Below are positions 16,625-25,335 of a stretch of 47,887 nt of DNA, in pieces; the first letter of the stretch is position 1, and the number at the start of each line of letters is the position of its first letter. The stretch comes from an uncultured Saprospiraceae bacterium (lineage in GTDB: Bacteria > Bacteroidota > Bacteroidia > Chitinophagales > Saprospiraceae). The translations under genes were made by a program, and so were the position numbers. The stretch spans positions 1 through 47,887 of the forward strand of contig CALIHL010000039.1 in assembly GCA_938022935.1 (NCBI GenBank). Direction: 5' to 3'. Below the pieces are notes generated by a model. The model did not search any database. It was not told the origin of the DNA and saw nothing but the letters and a program-made list of their open reading frames with translations.

Positions 16625-18004
16625 TTAAACATCAAAGATTCTTCCTCTATTGAGGATATTATGCTGATCTAATGATCTCTTGATCATCCTCATCATATCG
16701 ATCTCTGCTGCTGATCTGGACACTGTCAAGTATGGCTTCTTATGCATGCCGATACCATGCTCAGCGGACACCGAACCTCCTATGTCTTTTAGCGGTCCAT
16801 AGATGATATCGTTGACGTCACTGGTTAGCTTTGGGTCCATACTTTCTTTACCAACCAGGATATGTATGTTGCCATCTGCAACATGACCAAAGGCATAAGA
16901 CTTTATGACTCCGGGCAACTCGCCCAGCTTCTTAATAGTCTCAGCTATGACGGAACCGATCAATGGTATCGGTAAGCTAATGTCAAAATGTTGTTGGTGT
17001 TCGTACATAGAGATAAATGCGTGGACATCTTCCCTAATCGTCCAGAACCAAGTCAAGTCTGATTCAGTATATGCTATGGCTGCATCTTCGATGAGTTCTT
17101 GCTCCATAGCATCACCCAAGAGTGACTCTAACCGTGCACGATCTTTCCCTTGATCACTCCCAAGCGACTCGATCAGGACATAGAACTCATAATCATAAGG
17201 CAGAGGTGGTATCATCAGTGTGGGTGGTGAAGTCATAGCCTTATAACTACTTGCCCATATTAATTCAAAGCCACTCAGGGTTCCAGCAAGACCACCATCC
17301 ATGTACTTCATCAGCTTGATCACGTTATTATAACCATTGACACCGACGAAGGCAGAAGATCGACTTTTGGGCGCTTCAAATAGCCTCAGTACAGCTTTAG
17401 TTATTATGCCCAATGATCCTTCCGAGCCGATAAACAACTGCTTTAGATCATAACCAGTGTTGTCCTTGATGATCTTCTTCAATCCACTTACTATGGTTCC
17501 ATCCGCTGTAACAGCTTCTATCCCAAGCACAAGGTTGCGCGTCATGCCATAACGAAGCACACGAAGTCCTCCTGCATTAGTAGAGATAACCCCACCTATC
17601 TGTGCAGAGCCTTTGGCGCCAAAGTTTAAGGGAAAGAGCAAGTTCTTTTCTTTAACTGCCGCATGTATCGCCTCGAGTATAACCCCTGACTCCACAGTCA
17701 TTGTTCGGCTTTGTTCGTCTATCTCGACTATCTTATTGAGCTTCTCCATAGAGATCACCACTTCTTCTTCAGCTACTTCTGTGGCACCAGTCAGATTGGT
17801 CAATCCTCCGAATATCGATACAGGCTGCTTGTGTTGATGGCATAACTTCATAACGGAGGAGACATCCGCAGTTCTGCGCGGCAAGACCATAGCCTTTACT
17901 TTCAGCGAAACATCCATCTTCCAGATATGATGATACCTTGACTCGAGATCGCTCCCCGTTAATACATTGTCGCTACCGAGTATTTCTATAAGTTGATCTA
18001 TCAC
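16625..18004 (-). CDS. FAD-linked oxidase, GlcD / D-2-hydroxyacid dehydrogenase type
   Basis: 459 residues, start GTG at 18004. The N-terminal FAD_binding_4 (PCMH) domain shows VSIFGGLTNLTGATEV and GGVISTNAGGLRVLRYGMTR, which contact the FAD pyrophosphate. The C-terminal FAD-oxidase domain shows FGHVADGNIHI and SAEHGIGMHKKPYL, with the histidines typical of the D-lactate / glycolate / D-2-hydroxyglutarate dehydrogenase group. The enzyme oxidises a D-2-hydroxyacid to the 2-oxoacid and passes electrons to quinone or another acceptor. No iron-sulfur subunit lies next to it, so it is not an intact GlcDEF set. Exact substrate unknown. Confidence 0.92.
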   Translation of the reverse strand: MIDQLIEILGSDNVLTGSDLESRYHHIWKMDVSLKVKAMVLPRRTADVSSVMKLCHQHKQPVSIFGGLTNLTGATEVAEEEVVISMEKLNKIVEIDEQSRTMTVESGVILEAIHAAVKEKNLLFPLNFGAKGSAQIGGVISTNAGGLRVLRYGMTRNLVLGIEAVTADGTIVSGLKKIIKDNTGYDLKQLFIGSEGSLGIITKAVLRLFEAPKSRSSAFVGVNGYNNVIKLMKYMDGGLAGTLSGFELIWASSYKAMTSPPTLMIPPLPYDYEFYVLIESLGSDQGKDRARLESLLGDAMEQELIEDAAIAYTESDLTWFWTIREDVHAFISMYEHQQHFDISLPIPLIGSVIAETIKKLGELPGVIKSYAFGHVADGNIHILVGKESMDPKLTSDVNDIIYGPLKDIGGSVSAEHGIGMHKKPYLTVSRSAAEIDMMRMIKRSLDQHNILNRGRIFDV

Positions 18005-18211
18005 TTTCGTAAATGTTGTATAATCACAAAACCTCTATTGCTGACATTGTGCTTACCAATATCTGTATCTTAAAGCATGTAAAATACCCAGAATGTATAG
18101 CTCTACCTAGTCCTTCTGATAATATCTTCATTTTTGGATTTTACATTATACATATGATGGACACAAACAGAGTTATCCCATCGTTTATGTAAAGATCACT
18201 CTCAAAGAATA

Positions 18212-18219
18212 TACATTTG
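18212..18219 (+). promoter_or_regulatory. Putative Bacteroidota -7 promoter element
   Basis: TACATTTG fits the Bacteroidota -7 consensus TAnnTTTG. Transcription would start near 18226, which makes the ATG at 18227 unlikely as a start and supports the ATG at 18257. No clear -33 TTG is seen. Confidence 0.4.
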
Positions 18220-18256
18220 CGCCACATTGAGATGTACGCTCATAAATACTAACGAT

Positions 18257-19078
18257 ATGCAACGATTCTTATATATCTCCCTACTTACTTTTTCTCTATT
18301 GATCACTGCAGCGTGTGGTGATAGTGGGACTGATGTTCCAACCTTAGAGGAATTCTTTGAGGACCAAGGGCTTACGCCTCAGCAGTCATCATCTGGTTTA
18401 TACTATACCATCTTCGATGAAGGGGCTGGAGACAAAGCTGATCGCAGCAAGTTCATACTATTGGACTTCTCACAGTTTGATTTACTGAATCAACGATTAG
18501 GTGGCACTATGAATACTAACTTTCCTGCTGCGTTAGAACTAGGCACTGTCAATATACCTGGACTTATCGAAGGCCTTGCTCTCTTAGGTAAAGGTGGACG
18601 AGCGAACATATATGTACCTGTACAATTAGCTGGCAATAACACGCTACCTCTGATTTATGCCGTTGAAGTGGTGGAAGTGTACGACAGCTTAGCTGAGTAT
18701 AACGACAGTGAGATTGAAAAGTACTTAGAGACTAATGAACTAACAGCTACGAGAACTGACGAAGGCATCTATGTCATCATCAAAGAGCCAGGAGAAGAAG
18801 AAAAGCCAACGCTTAGTTCACAAGTGACTGTTGACTATCACGGCTACTTTCTAAATGGAGATGTATTTGATTCATCTGTAGATCGCGGAGAGCCAGCAAC
18901 TTTCGGATTAAGCGGCGTGATCCAAGGCTGGCAATTGGGTATTCCATTGTTTGGAAAAGGTGGAAAGGGAACCATCTTTATCCCTTCTAATCTTGCCTAC
19001 GGAACACAAGGCAATACTTCTATCCCACCCAATTATCCAATTGCCTTTAATGTGGAGTTGGTGGAGTTTTCTGAGTAG
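18257..19078 (+). CDS. FKBP-type peptidyl-prolyl isomerase lipoprotein with tandem FKBP domains
   Basis: 273 residues from ATG 18257; an upstream ATG at 18227 would add ten residues in front of the signal peptide. The signal MQRFLYISLLTFSLLITAAC ends in a lipobox Cys, so the protein is membrane-anchored in the periplasm or outer membrane. The C-terminal half is a standard FKBP domain: VTVDYHGYFLNGDVFDSS, VIQGWQLGIPLFGKGGKGTI, IPSNLAYG, IPPNYPIAFNVELVE. The N-terminal half has the same ending pattern (GLIEGLALLGKGGRANIYVP, YAVEVVEVYD) but lacks the FDSS and GW active-site residues and is a degenerate FKBP copy. The likely role is proline isomerisation or chaperoning of exported proteins. Confidence 0.9.
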   Translation: MQRFLYISLLTFSLLITAACGDSGTDVPTLEEFFEDQGLTPQQSSSGLYYTIFDEGAGDKADRSKFILLDFSQFDLLNQRLGGTMNTNFPAALELGTVNIPGLIEGLALLGKGGRANIYVPVQLAGNNTLPLIYAVEVVEVYDSLAEYNDSEIEKYLETNELTATRTDEGIYVIIKEPGEEEKPTLSSQVTVDYHGYFLNGDVFDSSVDRGEPATFGLSGVIQGWQLGIPLFGKGGKGTIFIPSNLAYGTQGNTSIPPNYPIAFNVELVEFSE

Positions 19079-19144
19079 TAGCTCTAAGTGCTTTTAGATG
19101 ACAAAGAATTGAAAAACCTTCTAATCAACCGATTGGAATCGCGT

Positions 19145-19459
19145 TTATTCAAAATCATCAAGAAGGTCAGAATCATCAACTTCGTAAGACCATTTCTTTT
19201 TTAGAAAATTTAGTAAAAGCCAGGACGCTAAAGCGCCCATTGGGATTCCCATGACGTCAAGCAGATAACTTGGCCAATCTAGGATATCTATTTCGAAAAC
19301 AAAAAAAAGAACCAGCCAACTAATCAAGACACCAGCTATTGCACCACTTACATAAACGCCAATATTCAATATAGCATACAGCCATTTTGACCGCTCATGA
19401 TTAAGTGCATTATTATAATGCGCTTTACTAAAGTAGTATATCAGAAGTATTTGAATCAT
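19145..19459 (-). CDS. Small membrane protein, unknown function
   Basis: 104 residues with two or three hydrophobic segments (LYAILNIGVYVSGAIAGVLI, SWLVLFFVFEI, IPMGALASWLLLNFL) and an acidic tail (VDDSDLLDDFE). No known motif. It lies 105 bp downstream of the Arc-like gene on the same strand and may be the last member of the SPFH operon, or independent; the gap is larger than within that operon. Confidence 0.65.
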   Translation of the reverse strand: MIQILLIYYFSKAHYNNALNHERSKWLYAILNIGVYVSGAIAGVLISWLVLFFVFEIDILDWPSYLLDVMGIPMGALASWLLLNFLKKKWSYEVDDSDLLDDFE

Positions 19460-19564
19460 AAATCAATAATTGAAAAGAGTTATCAAACTCCTGGCTTGCT
19501 TGTACAAGTTTAGTTCCTACGATACACACTTATATTGCAACCTCCTTTTACCAAGGTAAGAATC

Positions 19565-19729
19565 TTAATCATCTCCTTTCGTTTTCTTAGGTGCTCTTTT
19601 ATTATCTCTTAACACTTTAGTAATCATCCACTCCAACTGCCCGTTGACACTTCTAAACTCGTCAGCAGCCCACTTCTCAACGCACGCCATGGTTTTCTCA
19701 TCAACTCGAAGTACAAACTTTTTCTTCAT
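19565..19729 (-). CDS. Arc-like ribbon-helix-helix DNA-binding protein (54 aa)
   Basis: A small gene found by reading the minus strand: ATG at 19729, stop TAA at 19567-19565, 54 residues. It begins MKKKFVLRVDEKTMACVEKW and continues AADEFRSVNGQLEWMITKVL, ending in a basic tail (RDNKRAPKKTKGDD). The alternating FVLRVD strand, then a helix, a SVNGQ turn and a second helix are the pattern of Arc/CopG-type ribbon-helix-helix repressors, which bind DNA as dimers through the strand. It starts 2 bp after the stop of the PH-like membrane protein and is third in the SPFH operon. Regulation of this operon is plausible (see palindrome 21163-21177). Confidence 0.8.
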   Translation of the reverse strand: MKKKFVLRVDEKTMACVEKWAADEFRSVNGQLEWMITKVLRDNKRAPKKTKGDD

Positions 19730-19731
19730 AC

Positions 19732-20253
19732 TTATTGATTTTCAAATTCATTGATATAGCGCTTCCACTCCTCTACTTTACTGATCTGAACATGAAGCTC
19801 TTTCTTATCCTTCATCTTGATCATCAAAGCATGCCCTTCACCATTCATCGTATATGACGTTCTTCCACCCAACTGCTTCTTAAGTCCGACTCCTCCATAC
19901 TTCATGATCCCATCTATCTTTATAATATCAAGGGACTGTATATCCGATAAATTAGAAACTCTAAATGATCTCATAAATGGAATCATACGTGCTTCTATGG
20001 CTGTACTATCGGCTTTGATCTCGATCTTCATGTTTAAAAACATGTACAACAGTCCTATCATCATGATCAACACAAACAAGAAAACGGCCCAGAGTATTTT
20101 ATAATCTGAACTACTTTCTGACCAACTCACTGAGCTATCATACATCTGAAATAAGGCATATCCAATCGGCAAGACGCTTATAACCGAAGAAGCCGCGATG
20201 AATATTATCATCGCGGTCGATCCTTCTTCTACTTTATCTGAAACAAATCTCAT
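19732..20253 (-). CDS. PH-like domain membrane protein, unknown function
   Basis: 173 residues with two membrane helices (AMIIFIAASSVISVLPIGYA and ILWAVFLFVLIMMIGLLYMF) followed by a soluble beta-rich domain. KIEIKADSTAIEARMIPF and the LSDIQSLDIIKI ... YGGVGLKKQLG segment resemble bacterial PH-like domains attached to membranes. No catalytic motif. It lies 11 bp after the SPFH gene and 2 bp before the Arc-like gene, so the three are one transcription unit. Function unknown. Confidence 0.8.
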   Translation of the reverse strand: MRFVSDKVEEGSTAMIIFIAASSVISVLPIGYALFQMYDSSVSWSESSSDYKILWAVFLFVLIMMIGLLYMFLNMKIEIKADSTAIEARMIPFMRSFRVSNLSDIQSLDIIKIDGIMKYGGVGLKKQLGGRTSYTMNGEGHALMIKMKDKKELHVQISKVEEWKRYINEFENQ

Positions 20254-20264
20254 CTGCTTCGATT

Positions 20265-21137
20265 TTAAGCGTTAAGTGTCCCAGTGTTCAGGACTGGTGT
20301 TGCTTCTTTATCAGAACACAAGACAACCATCAAGTTGCTAACCATAGAGGCTTTCTTCTCTTCGTCCAGCTCTATGATGTTCTTCTCAGAAAGCAACTCA
20401 AGTGCACTATCGACCATACCTACGGCACCTTCTACTATTTTAAATCTTGCAGCTACAATCGCTTCTGCTTGTTGTCTCTTCAACATCGCACTTGCTATCT
20501 CTGGAGCATAGGCTAAGTATCCTATTCTGGCTTCAATCACTTCTAGTCCAGCGATCTCAAGACGCTCACTTACTTCTTGTTCTAGTGCATCATTAACATC
20601 TCCTACATCACTACGAAGCGTCACTTCTTCTTGCTCATCATCAAAGTTGTCATAGCTATACATACCGGCCAACTTTCTGACTGCAGCATCAGTCTGCACA
20701 CGCACAAAACTCTCATAATCATCCACTTCAAAAGCCGCTTTATATGTCTCCTGAACCCGCCATACCAGAATCACACTGATGAGGATTGGGTTACCGCGCT
20801 TATCGTTCACCTTCACTCGCTCACTGTCAAAGTTGCGCGCACGAAGTGATATTTTTTTCTTTTTATAAAATGGATTGACCCATTGAAAACCATTTTCTCT
20901 AACCGAGCCGACGTACTTCCCAAATAAGGTCAGAACACGAGACTGATTAGGATTAACTATGATCAAACCCAAGAGAATGAAAATCCCAGATACAACACCT
21001 GCGATAAATATAGGCGCACCAATGGACCCGTTACCAGCGAAGAAATTCAGGCTAAATAATGGACCTCCGACAAGACACGCTAATCCAAGAAACAAAAAAA
21101 CAAACCCATTTTTTCCTTTTACTATTTTTTCTAACAT
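20265..21137 (-). CDS. SPFH / Band 7 domain membrane protein
   Basis: 290 residues. Two N-terminal hydrophobic segments (GFVFLFLGLACLVGGPLFSL and PIFIAGVVSGIFILLGLIIV) precede an SPFH domain: NPNQSRVLTLFGKYVGSVRE, RARNFDSERVKVNDKRGNPI, ILVWRVQ, YESFVRVQTDAAVRKLAG. A helical segment follows (EVSERLEIAGLEVIEARIGYLAYAPEIASAM, ending LKRQQAEAIVAAR), typical of stomatin/flotillin/prohibitin proteins that oligomerise at the inner membrane. It heads an operon with a PH-like membrane protein and an Arc-like protein. A partner protease of the NfeD/HflC kind is not present. The role is probably membrane organisation or stress, not demonstrable here. Confidence 0.92.
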   Translation of the reverse strand: MLEKIVKGKNGFVFLFLGLACLVGGPLFSLNFFAGNGSIGAPIFIAGVVSGIFILLGLIIVNPNQSRVLTLFGKYVGSVRENGFQWVNPFYKKKKISLRARNFDSERVKVNDKRGNPILISVILVWRVQETYKAAFEVDDYESFVRVQTDAAVRKLAGMYSYDNFDDEQEEVTLRSDVGDVNDALEQEVSERLEIAGLEVIEARIGYLAYAPEIASAMLKRQQAEAIVAARFKIVEGAVGMVDSALELLSEKNIIELDEEKKASMVSNLMVVLCSDKEATPVLNTGTLNA

Positions 21138-21162
21138 AACAGTTGAGTTGAGAGTTAAAGTA

Positions 21163-21177
21163 ATATCATTATGATAT
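21163..21177. promoter_or_regulatory. 7-1-7 perfect palindrome upstream of the SPFH operon
   Basis: ATATCAT-T-ATGATAT is a perfect inverted repeat 25 bp before the SPFH start codon. The operon encodes a ribbon-helix-helix protein, so this is a candidate autoregulatory operator. The DNA is AT-rich, so chance is possible. Confidence 0.4.
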
Positions 21178-21326
21178 CAATATAGTTCTATATTTTTAGA
21201 CTACCTTCTTCTATCGACTAAAATCAATAAAAAGACGATAAAATGAGTATCCTAACCTTACTTACATCGTTAAAGCAAAGTATAGAAGGCTTCTAAAGCA
21301 ATGAGATAGTTGCATATATTAGCATC

Positions 21327-22400
21327 GTGAAAACTACTACGCACCGTTACGTTGTTGGAGATTCATTTAAGTCATGGTCGATGGATGATGAGACGGTTGA
21401 TCTTGTTGTTACATCGCCGCCATATCCAATGATAGAGATGTGGGACGACATCTGGTCTCCAGAGTCAACTACTATCACAAGGCTGATAGAAAAAAACCAA
21501 GGCAAAGAAGCTTATGAGCAGATGCATCAGATCTTGGATCAAGCATGGACCGAGGCTTTCCGAGTCTTAAAACCTGGCGGATATGTATGCATCAACATTG
21601 GAGACGCTACTAGATCTTTGGATGGAAGATTTCAGATCTATCCTAATCACAGTCGCATCATCCAAGCTTGTCAGAAGATTGGTTTTGACTTTTTGCCGTC
21701 TATCATTTGGCGTAAGCCCACTAATGCTCCTAACAAATATATGGGCTCCGGTATGTTACCCGCAGGTGCTTATGTCACATTAGAACATGAGCATATACTG
21801 ATCATGAGGAAAGGTGAGAAAAGAGCATTTGCGAAAGCGGAAAAAGAAAACCGAAGCGAAAGCGCTCTCTTCTGGGAAGAACGCAACTCATGGTACTCAG
21901 ACTTGTGGACTGGCATCTTAGGAACGCAACAAAAGCTCAACATCTCATCATTACGAAAGCGATCAGCAGCTTATCCCATAGAATTGCCATATCGGTTGAT
22001 GATGATGTACAGTGTAGCTGGGGATGTGGTCGTAGATCCATTTGGTGGTATCGGCACAACGAGCTTGGCAGCTATGGTCACAGGTCGCAATAGTATCTCT
22101 GTAGACGTAGACGAGAAACTGGTTGACTCATCAATCAAAGTACCGACAAAACGGGACAGCAAGGATAAGCTCAATATGCTCATCACTAATCGCCTCAAGG
22201 ACCATATGACCTATGTCAATACCAAGGATATGTTATTCTTTCGTTACCGTAACCAACCATTGGGCATCCCTGTGAAGACCATGCAGGAGAAGCACCTATC
22301 TCTATACCCCATCAAGTCGTTATCGAGGTCTGAAGAAGTGGTCACTGCCAAATATCGAAAGCTTAAAACCACTGAAGTTAAAGATTGTCTTAAGTCTTAG
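21327..22400 (+). CDS. DNA methyltransferase, N4-cytosine/N6-adenine (beta-type motif order), solitary
   Basis: 357 residues, start GTG at 21327. The catalytic motif IV TSPPY (residues 29-33, VVTSPPYPMIEM) lies N-terminal and the AdoMet motif I, VVDPFGGIGTTSLA, lies near residue 237 (Asp237), which is the beta-class order. An SPPY rather than NPPY/DPPY core favours N4-methylcytosine. A PGGYVCINIGDATRS segment and an EHEHILIMRKGEK segment between them are usual for the family. No restriction endonuclease, specificity subunit or Vsr gene lies within several genes on either side. It therefore looks like an orphan methylase, with a regulatory or protective role rather than half of an obvious restriction system. 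Confidence 0.9.
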   Translation: MKTTTHRYVVGDSFKSWSMDDETVDLVVTSPPYPMIEMWDDIWSPESTTITRLIEKNQGKEAYEQMHQILDQAWTEAFRVLKPGGYVCINIGDATRSLDGRFQIYPNHSRIIQACQKIGFDFLPSIIWRKPTNAPNKYMGSGMLPAGAYVTLEHEHILIMRKGEKRAFAKAEKENRSESALFWEERNSWYSDLWTGILGTQQKLNISSLRKRSAAYPIELPYRLMMMYSVAGDVVVDPFGGIGTTSLAAMVTGRNSISVDVDEKLVDSSIKVPTKRDSKDKLNMLITNRLKDHMTYVNTKDMLFFRYRNQPLGIPVKTMQEKHLSLYPIKSLSRSEEVVTAKYRKLKTTEVKDCLKS

Positions 22401-22537
22401 AATCGATTGATAAACTCATGGATTTTGTTGTTCACCCCAAGAAAAAGTCCTTCCGCGTTAAAGTTTTATAATAATGAGTAGCTAGTCATCTTCGGTAACC
22501 CTAACTAAGTATATTACGCCTTTAATCACTGAATGAA

Positions 22538-23743
22538 ATGAATAGAGGCTACTACTTATCTGTGTTTGCTCTTTGCGCTATGCTGTCGTCTTGTGATTCT
22601 TCTTCTAAGTCAACTAACAGCACTGCCGCGACTCAATCAGTCACTACAAGTGATGTCATGTCAGCTACAGAATCAGAGCATGATATCCCCTTCTATGTAG
22701 GCACATACACGCAAAAGGAAGGACATGTAGATGGTAAAGCAAAAGGAGTTCATCTGGCTTACCTCAATACCGAGACGGGTACGATGCGTTATGGAGATGT
22801 ATATGATGAGGCGGGTATAAATCCGTCTTATCTTACGATACACCCATCGGGCAAGTTTGTCTATGTAGTCAACGAGACTGGGGGCAATGAGCAGCAATGG
22901 GGTTCTGTAACTGCACTTGCCGTAAATGAAGACAAGAGCCTAACAGAACTTAATCGAAAGCCTACTATGGGTATCGCACCGTGTCACATATCGCTAGACA
23001 AGCAGGGGTTTCAAGTATTGGCTGCTAATTATAGTACAGGTAGCATAACTTCTTTTCCGGTAGCACTTACCGGTAAGTTGGGTCGTGCGCAAAACATAAT
23101 CAGATATACTGGCAACAGTTCTCATGCGCGTCAAGAAGCGCCACATGCACACTTCATATCACAGATAAGCGATGGTACCGTCATAACGGCTGATTTGGGG
23201 ACAGATACTATTCGATTTCATAATTTTAGAACGGGGCAGCTTGAGCCCGCCTCAAGTAGTATCAACACTCCATCTGGATCAGGACCACGGCATATCGTAG
23301 AGCATCCGCTTCTACCGATCATATATGTGGTCAACGAACTTAGTGCAACGGTCATCTCATATCAGCGTGATTCAGATGATAAGTTTATGCAATATCAATC
23401 CATATCTACACTCCCTGAAGGAGACAACAGAGGCGGTAACTGTGCTGCTATTAAGATGACAAAGAATGGCAAATTTCTCTACGTAAGTAATCGAGGTGAT
23501 CATAACAATATCGCTATCTATAAGGTATCTGACAATGGACAGCTCACTATGGTAAGTCACCAATCTTCACTCGGCAACGTGCCGCGAGACTTCACTATCA
23601 GTCCAGACGATAGACACCTCATCGTAGCTAATCAGAACTCCGACAATCTTGTTTCATTTAAGATAGATCCAAACAATGGTCTTCTTAAAGATCCTTTTGA
23701 ATTGAAGGATGTAGCGACTCCAGTTTGTTTGAAGTTTTTATAA
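22538..23743 (+). CDS. Lactonase-family beta-propeller lipoprotein (YbhE / 6-phosphogluconolactonase-like)
   Basis: 401 residues. MNRGYYLSVFALCAMLSSC is a lipoprotein signal with lipobox LSSC; a Ser/Thr-rich linker follows. From about residue 50 the protein matches the seven-bladed lactonase family: FYVGTYTQKEGHVDGKAKGV, INPSYLTIHPSGKFVYVVNE, PCHISLDKQGFQVLAANYST, GPRHIVEHPLLPIIYVVNEL, NRGGNCAAIKMTKNGKFLYV, and DFTISPDDRHLIVANQNSDN near the end. Cytoplasmic homologues hydrolyse 6-phosphogluconolactone, but a lipid-anchored export form probably acts on another lactone or sugar outside the inner membrane. It stands alone between the methylase and the Crp-type regulator. Confidence 0.88.
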   Translation: MNRGYYLSVFALCAMLSSCDSSSKSTNSTAATQSVTTSDVMSATESEHDIPFYVGTYTQKEGHVDGKAKGVHLAYLNTETGTMRYGDVYDEAGINPSYLTIHPSGKFVYVVNETGGNEQQWGSVTALAVNEDKSLTELNRKPTMGIAPCHISLDKQGFQVLAANYSTGSITSFPVALTGKLGRAQNIIRYTGNSSHARQEAPHAHFISQISDGTVITADLGTDTIRFHNFRTGQLEPASSSINTPSGSGPRHIVEHPLLPIIYVVNELSATVISYQRDSDDKFMQYQSISTLPEGDNRGGNCAAIKMTKNGKFLYVSNRGDHNNIAIYKVSDNGQLTMVSHQSSLGNVPRDFTISPDDRHLIVANQNSDNLVSFKIDPNNGLLKDPFELKDVATPVCLKFL

Positions 23744-23788
23744 TCACGCAGCTGAAAATAGTCATAATAAGTTATTGAAAATCCGATT

Positions 23789-24370
23789 GTGAATCCTATA
23801 ATAGAAGAAATATTTAAGGTTGCCACTATCACCGAAGAAGAGTCATCTTTGTTATATAGCAAGTTAGAAAAAGCAAATCTAACTAAAGGGGACTTTCTAC
23901 TTCAGGCAGATGAAGACGTAGACGAGATCTTCTATGTTCACTCCGGTTGTTTAAGAAGTTACTTTATAGATAAAGATGGCAAAGAGCACACGTTACAATT
24001 TGCCATCAAAGACTGGTGGATCAGTGATTACATAGCTCTATATAGCCAGACAGCTCGAAAATCTGTTACTTTTATAGAGTGTATAAAAGACGCAACGGTC
24101 TATAAAATATCCAAAAAGGAGTTTGACAAACTCTGTCATGAGATTCCTAAAGTTGGACATTTTTATATTAAAAAAATGGAGGCAGCTTTTGCAACTTTTC
24201 AAAATCGCATCCTTGAGAACTTAACCCTATCTGCTAAGGAGAGATATATGAACTTCATCAATACCTATCCTAGTATCGAGAGCAACGTAAAGAACTATCA
24301 TATTGCTTCATTTTTAGGCATCACAACTGAAAGTCTTAGTAGAATCAGGAAGGAAATTGCCAGCGCTTAA
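23789..24370 (+). CDS. Crp/Fnr-family transcriptional regulator
   Basis: 193 residues, start GTG at 23789. The N-terminal cyclic-nucleotide-binding beta-barrel is visible (LTKGDFLLQADEDVDEIFYV, HSGCLRSYFIDKDGKEHTLQ). The C-terminal short helix-turn-helix is SFLGITTESLSRIRKEIASA, the compact form common in Bacteroidota. The phosphate-pocket residues of cAMP-responsive CRP (RxSA) are not seen, so the effector is probably not cAMP. It is followed 71 bp later by hchA and then a nitroreductase on the same strand; it may control those two genes. The promoter region of hchA holds a near-consensus CATCTTTG at 24411-24418. Confidence 0.92.
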   Translation: MNPIIEEIFKVATITEEESSLLYSKLEKANLTKGDFLLQADEDVDEIFYVHSGCLRSYFIDKDGKEHTLQFAIKDWWISDYIALYSQTARKSVTFIECIKDATVYKISKKEFDKLCHEIPKVGHFYIKKMEAAFATFQNRILENLTLSAKERYMNFINTYPSIESNVKNYHIASFLGITTESLSRIRKEIASA

Positions 24371-24441
24371 TTTATTATCATACATCAATTTTTAGAAGCA
24401 TTATCAGCTTCATCTTTGCATTTCATTTTAAGAGAATCAAA

Positions 24442-25296
24442 ATGCTAAAGAAATTATTAGGTCTTGCCCCAAAGTTAGAATCAGATGGTTCATACAGTCC
24501 ATCGAAGCTTGCACTGAAGTTAGCGACAACAGATAAAACTGACTTTGAGAATATATCATACTCTAAGTACAATGGAAAGAGAACCAAGATCTTGGCGATT
24601 TTTACTGAGCAAAAGAACATGACCATGCAGAATGGTAAAATGTTCTCAACCGGCAATCACCCTGTAGAGGCGCTTATGCCAATGTTACATCTTAAAAATG
24701 CTGGATTTGAATTTGAAATAGTTACGCCGACAGGCCAACCTGCTATTTTAGAGAAGTGGGCCTTCCCGACCAAAGATGAAAACATAAACGCTATATACGA
24801 AGAGTATAAGTCAACCTTTGAGCAACCTAAGAGCTTGAAAGACTTCATTGACACAGCTATATCTGATCAAGATTCTTACGCTGCTATATTTGTACCAGGA
24901 GGACATGGAGCTATGTTAGGCTTACCAGAAGACATCAATGTCAGCAAAGCGTTAAACTGGGCCCATGAAAGTCTATTATTCACCATCACAATCTGTCATG
25001 GGCCGGGTGCCTTATTAGCAACCACGCTAAATGGTCAAAGATTTCTCTACAAAGGCTACAACATGGCAGTATTTCCGGACTCCGTGGACAAGAAGACACC
25101 AATGATTGGCTGCTTGCCTGGACACATGCCAAGAGGATTAAGTGAGTCACTTAAGAACTTAGGTGTTAATGTGGTGAACACTAAAGCCGACAAGACTGTT
25201 TGCAGAGATAGAAAGTTAATATCAGGGGCAAGCCCATCAGCTTCTAACGAATTAGGAAAGCTGGCTGCTAAAACTTTATTGAGTGAACTATCATAG
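24442..25296 (+). CDS. hchA: Hsp31 / HchA glyoxalase III and chaperone (DJ-1/PfpI superfamily)
   Basis: 284 residues, the size of E. coli Hsp31 (283). The nucleophile Cys185 lies in ICHGPGALL with His186 next to it, Asp213 in FPDSVDK would complete the triad, and Glu76 in NHPVEALMPM matches the acid that polarises the cysteine. IFVPGGHGAMLGLPEDINV is the usual approach loop. The family converts methylglyoxal to lactate without glutathione and protects proteins from glycation and misfolding in the cytoplasm. Neighbours are a Crp-type regulator upstream and a nitroreductase 39 bp downstream, which suggests a reactive-carbonyl or electrophile stress unit. Confidence 0.94.
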   Translation: MLKKLLGLAPKLESDGSYSPSKLALKLATTDKTDFENISYSKYNGKRTKILAIFTEQKNMTMQNGKMFSTGNHPVEALMPMLHLKNAGFEFEIVTPTGQPAILEKWAFPTKDENINAIYEEYKSTFEQPKSLKDFIDTAISDQDSYAAIFVPGGHGAMLGLPEDINVSKALNWAHESLLFTITICHGPGALLATTLNGQRFLYKGYNMAVFPDSVDKKTPMIGCLPGHMPRGLSESLKNLGVNVVNTKADKTVCRDRKLISGASPSASNELGKLAAKTLLSELS

Positions 25297-25335
25297 CAGC
25301 AAGCCACATTATCAAGAATGAATTAAAAAAAGACA

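Noticed and set aside
16450..16635. 61-codon minus ORF between the FAD oxidase and M1 peptidase genes
   Set aside because: It overlaps the end of the oxidase gene in another frame and shows no family features.
21243..21296. 17-codon ORF (MSILTLLTSLKQSIEGF) upstream of the DNA methyltransferase
   Set aside because: Too short to support, no regulatory structure next to it; likely chance.
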